A stretch of 10,042 bases of DNA from the NCBI GenBank assembly GCA_021811745.1, contig JAJZNH010000774.1, positions 1,874-11,915 of the forward strand, read 5' to 3'. Positions 7,601 through 10,042 of the stretch are shown here, one piece after another (the stretch's first letter is position 1; the number at the start of each line of letters is the position of its first letter). The translations under genes and the position numbers were made by a program. Below the pieces are notes generated by a model. That model did no database searches. It saw nothing but the letters and a program-made list of their open reading frames with translations, and was not told the origin of the DNA. The DNA comes from Acidobacteriota bacterium. Its GTDB lineage: Bacteria; Acidobacteriota; Terriglobia; Terriglobales; Acidobacteriaceae.

Positions 7601-7742
7601 GAAGTTCGCGCATGCCGCTGGTACACAGGTGGCTGGCAGCGGCATCACATTGACCTCTGCCCTCATGCGCCCGCACGCCGGCGGGGCGCAAATCACGGAT
7701 AGCCTCCCCACACCTGGAGCCCCCAACAGTTACGCACGATGA
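4644..7742 (+). CDS. Secreted GH54 alpha-L-arabinofuranosidase with NEW3, split lamin-tail and repeat domains
   Basis: This protein should release L-arabinose side chains from arabinan or arabinoxylan outside the cytoplasm. From the ATG at 4644 it has 1032 residues; a start at 4614 would add 10. I prefer 4644 for its GAGGG (4627-4631), 12 bases upstream, and a normal signal peptide ending TAPVFA-AQ. The GH54 catalytic domain spans about 37-366, from GPCDIYA to ANVVAARYD. It shows AAHSTTRALYASYNGPLYQV, the vicinal cysteine pair C199-C200 in GCCFDYGN, the nucleophile E244 in SDMEAGLFSG, and the acid/base D325 in GGDNGNG. These match by recall Cys176-Cys177, Glu221 and Asp297 of Aspergillus AkAbf54. 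A NEW3-like beta domain follows (about 372-470), then a lamin-tail domain beginning VKINEVRF (477-549). A repeat array interrupts the lamin-tail domain, which resumes as SIALMDANGSAVVDAMVYGS (ending about 817). A second repeat block and PTPGAPNSYAR end the protein. No CBM42-like domain, usual in fungal GH54, is recognised. Third codon positions are less C-biased than in glcEF. Confidence 0.9.
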   Translation: MKIVTNRAMNLPISVTMAVAALTLTAPVFAAQRRPQGPCDIYAKAGDPCVAAHSTTRALYASYNGPLYQVKRESDGKTLDIGVVQPSRSDAGGYADAAAQDAFCANTICVIQRIYDQSGRGNDLMQAGPGTFKGPAKGGFDTLPIANMAPITISGHKAYGVYIIPGMGFRDNNASGIAIGDEPEGIYDVVDGTHYDSGCCFDYGNSSTNGRAVGTGTMETTYFGISTVWGRGSGPGPWIMSDMEAGLFSGHGAKENAADPTIHSWRFVTAVVDGGGGDHWNLRGGNAQRGPLTTFYSGPRPAAKKYGGYFPMRKQGGILLGTGGDNGNGSSGTFYEGVMTRGFPSEATTDAVQANVVAARYDVERVGLSRVTTFTPGSTQTVTETFTNTTDAPVTGVKLSIAGPDRRWKAAVSGTSETAKDFAGPIAPDASVSASFQFTSPAATGAGFLTGKAEWRVPAGGMESDAASERVRNVQPVKINEVRFGGSSKSTDQFIELYNASTRAVDLSRWSLVSTQSQWAPVTLATIPEGTSLAAHGFYLLGLSDSGLAAPVSAGARTVYVRSAAGFTVGQKIEIDGESRRIAAVGTEAAPMTMVFAPVSTGPWLTIPSGATNLPVVSTAGFVAGQKIGIDIGGKYEIATVTAVGKAATQTTLSAAASAGATHITLAADANISPGDTLTISTGERKEIVKVASVGAGGTDGTGIELKDPLRLDHAAGVVISDVGTGISLSPATRFPHRSGDAVQALGSGITLDRPLSRGHAYGAPVLDTEATKAGYQGGPAPNQWFGNVLSPSAGSIALMDANGSAVVDAMVYGSQQSNSSANGTITSPELATLEGDQAGSGCIVAVAQRVGQAGFSAGRYPDGEDTDSNCRDFHVPSFTTLAVASAPGANNLKVASVEGFRAGQTIWIDPDENLERATIAIVGTPGATTTDSATAVGATLIPVTHPFIFRPGQSIVIGEGAKQETEVVAAGATRGAPGIPVELPLKFAHAAGTQVAGSGITLTSALMRPHAGGAQITDSLPTPGAPNSYAR
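6297..6948 (+). repeat. Internal protein repeat block A (inserted in the lamin-tail domain)
   Basis: Three copies of a roughly 38-residue unit start at about residues 552, 607 and 657 (numbering from 4644). Their core is GA-x4-V followed by GF-x2-GQ-x-I-x-ID and a strand such as EIATVTAVG. The third copy is more diverged (ISPGDTLTIST). They are followed by three copies of a second unit with an exact 23-residue spacing: GTGIELKDPLRLDHAAGVVI at 701, GTGISLSPATRFPHRSGDAV at 724 and GSGITLDRPLSRGHAYGAPV at 747. The pattern is G-[ST]-G-I-x-L, a hydrophobic residue, then H-x2-G. These look like small beta repeats. Confidence 0.75.
7302..7700 (+). repeat. Internal protein repeat block B
   Basis: This is a second version of block A after the lamin-tail domain resumes. 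Two copies of the long unit begin at about residues 887 (GANNLKVASVEGFRAGQTIW) and 936 (GATLIPVTHPFIFRPGQSIV). They are followed by two copies of the short unit: GIPVELPLKFAHAAGTQV near 979 and GSGITLTSALMRPHAGGAQI at 998. The order, long unit pair then short units, is the same as in block A, so the two blocks are probably duplicates of one cassette. The DNA itself has diverged and is not a simple nucleotide repeat. Confidence 0.7.
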
Positions 7743-8652
7743 GGAATCCGCCAATCATCAGGTAGAGACACTGATCACCGTGCGACACGGAAGACATTGC
7801 GGTGGATGCGGCACATCTCTGGATTCGATCGAAGATCGCCTCGGCACGCGGCCGTCAAACCCTCTTTTCCGCCTGCTCCTATCGCATCTCTCCCTCGGGT
7901 GTGTCCCCAAGCCTCGAACCTCAAGCTGCGACTTCTCCAGCAGATCGCAGCCCTCTGTGCCTCTTGCGAGGGAGATCCCTCTGAAGAAGAAATGCCCTGT
8001 GCTCATTCCTTTCCAAGCCCACCCGCGCCAGCTTCCCCTGCAGGTAATTTCCCCCTGCCCTGCTATCTTGGTCTTGAGAACAGAAAGCGTGCCGCACTCG
8101 TTGGAGCATCTCTGCTGCTGTCGGACAGCGAATGCGGGTCGGGAAACCGGCGCTCCAGGTGCCTATCGCCGGCCGGGATTGGTTCGGCACTTTTGCACCG
8201 TCGGGAGAGAGGCTCTAACTTCAGGCCGCCCGTAAGCCGCTGTTTTCTCACCCGAAATTTCCGCCTGCCGACGCACAATCGCAGTCTCCACCTGCGAAAT
8301 CGGACGGACTCCTGGCAAACTCTCAACCGGGAAAATGCACGCTTTATGGTGCAAAAGGCCGCGAAAAGGGCCGCAAGTTCTTTGCTGTCTAATTTTTGCG
8401 AGTAACTATATGATTATTCAAATATTTACGCAGAGACGCCCTACGTAAGTGCTTGGAAAATTAAATACTTGCACCCATGAAATAGGGGGGGAGGGGCAGA
8501 GCGCCGCCTGTTTTCCTCCGGCCTGCCTCTCCGTGCGCGCTCGCTTCCTTCCTCGCTCGCGGGCTGGTTCGCTCTCGGATTGTGCGACACCCCCAGCCCC
8601 ACGGCAAATATCCTGGGAACGGTATTCTCTCGAAGTGAAGAAGGAGTTTCCC
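7743..8652. other. Long intergenic region without a convincing gene
   Basis: These 910 bases separate the arabinofuranosidase gene from aceB. Several open frames cross the region on both strands, but none has a Shine-Dalgarno sequence, protein-like composition or recognisable motif. They are rich in Ser, Arg, Pro and Cys, as expected of non-coding GC-rich DNA. A small stem, CCGTG-CGA-CACGG at 7778-7790, lies 36 bases after the arabinofuranosidase stop, but no T-run follows. The composition drops to AT-rich at about 8390-8470, then there is a run of seven G at 8484-8490 and a pyrimidine-rich stretch before the aceB ribosome binding site. I see no tRNA, CRISPR or insertion-sequence signature. 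Confidence 0.5.
8382..8424 (+). promoter_or_regulatory. AT-rich candidate promoter for aceB
   Basis: Within an AT-rich dip, TATGAT (8409-8414) matches five of six bases of a sigma-70 -10 box, with a poor -35 CTGTCT (8385-8390) at 18 bases. An alternative pair is TTGCGA (8396-8401) and TCAAAT (8418-8423) with a 16-base spacer, each matching four of six. Either would give aceB a leader of about 220-230 bases. The call rests on position and composition more than on box quality. Confidence 0.25.

Positions 8653-10042
<1,390 letters not shown>

Noticed and set aside
8195..8240. Glycine-riboswitch-like sequence (GGGAGAGAGGC) before aceB
   Set aside because: The conserved second half of the motif (GCCGAAGGGGCAA type) is missing and the surrounding bases do not pair as needed.
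8350..8376. Near-direct repeat GGCCGCGAAAAGGGCCGC
   Set aside because: Only one short imperfect pair is present and the stem is four bases. It is too weak to call a terminator or repeat element.
7797..8405. 202-codon plus-strand open frame in the gap before aceB
   Set aside because: It has no ribosome binding site, no codon-position bias and no recognisable motif. Overlapping open frames on both strands look equally plausible, as in non-coding DNA.

Overview
This is a GC-rich bacterial window, by gene content most likely from an acidobacterium (Acidobacteriota). That assignment is an inference from protein style and gene mix; no marker gene is present. It holds five confident genes. On the plus strand a tight run encodes the glycolate oxidase FAD-binding subunit (glcE), the glycolate oxidase iron-sulfur subunit (glcF), and a 2-keto-4-pentenoate hydratase-like protein of the fumarylacetoacetate hydrolase superfamily. 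The gaps between them are 3 and 5 bases, so they are probably one operon. The run ends at a perfect 9-bp hairpin at 3524-3548.

A single minus-strand gene (3705-4256) encodes an exported DsrE/DsrF-like protein. It is divergent from a large plus-strand gene (about 4644-7742) for a secreted multidomain glycoside hydrolase. The catalytic domain is a clear GH54 alpha-L-arabinofuranosidase. It is followed by a NEW3-type domain and a lamin-tail domain that appears to be split by an inserted array of internal repeats, then by a second repeat block. A 910-base stretch without a convincing gene follows (7743-8652). It contains an AT-rich dip that probably carries the promoter of the last gene, malate synthase A (aceB), which runs off the right edge.

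Glycolate oxidase makes glyoxylate and malate synthase condenses glyoxylate with acetyl-CoA, so the two ends of the window are metabolically linked although they are not one operon. GlcD, the third glycolate oxidase subunit, is not in the window; it may lie to the left. The arabinofuranosidase points to plant or fungal polysaccharide use.

The most suspicious place is the left edge. The first ~110 bases of the glcE reading frame have codon-position composition and amino-acid character that fit coding on the opposite strand. This suggests a rearrangement or assembly junction near 150-190 that replaced the normal GlcE N-terminus. The most interesting protein is the GH54 enzyme, because of its unusual nested repeat and lamin-tail architecture.
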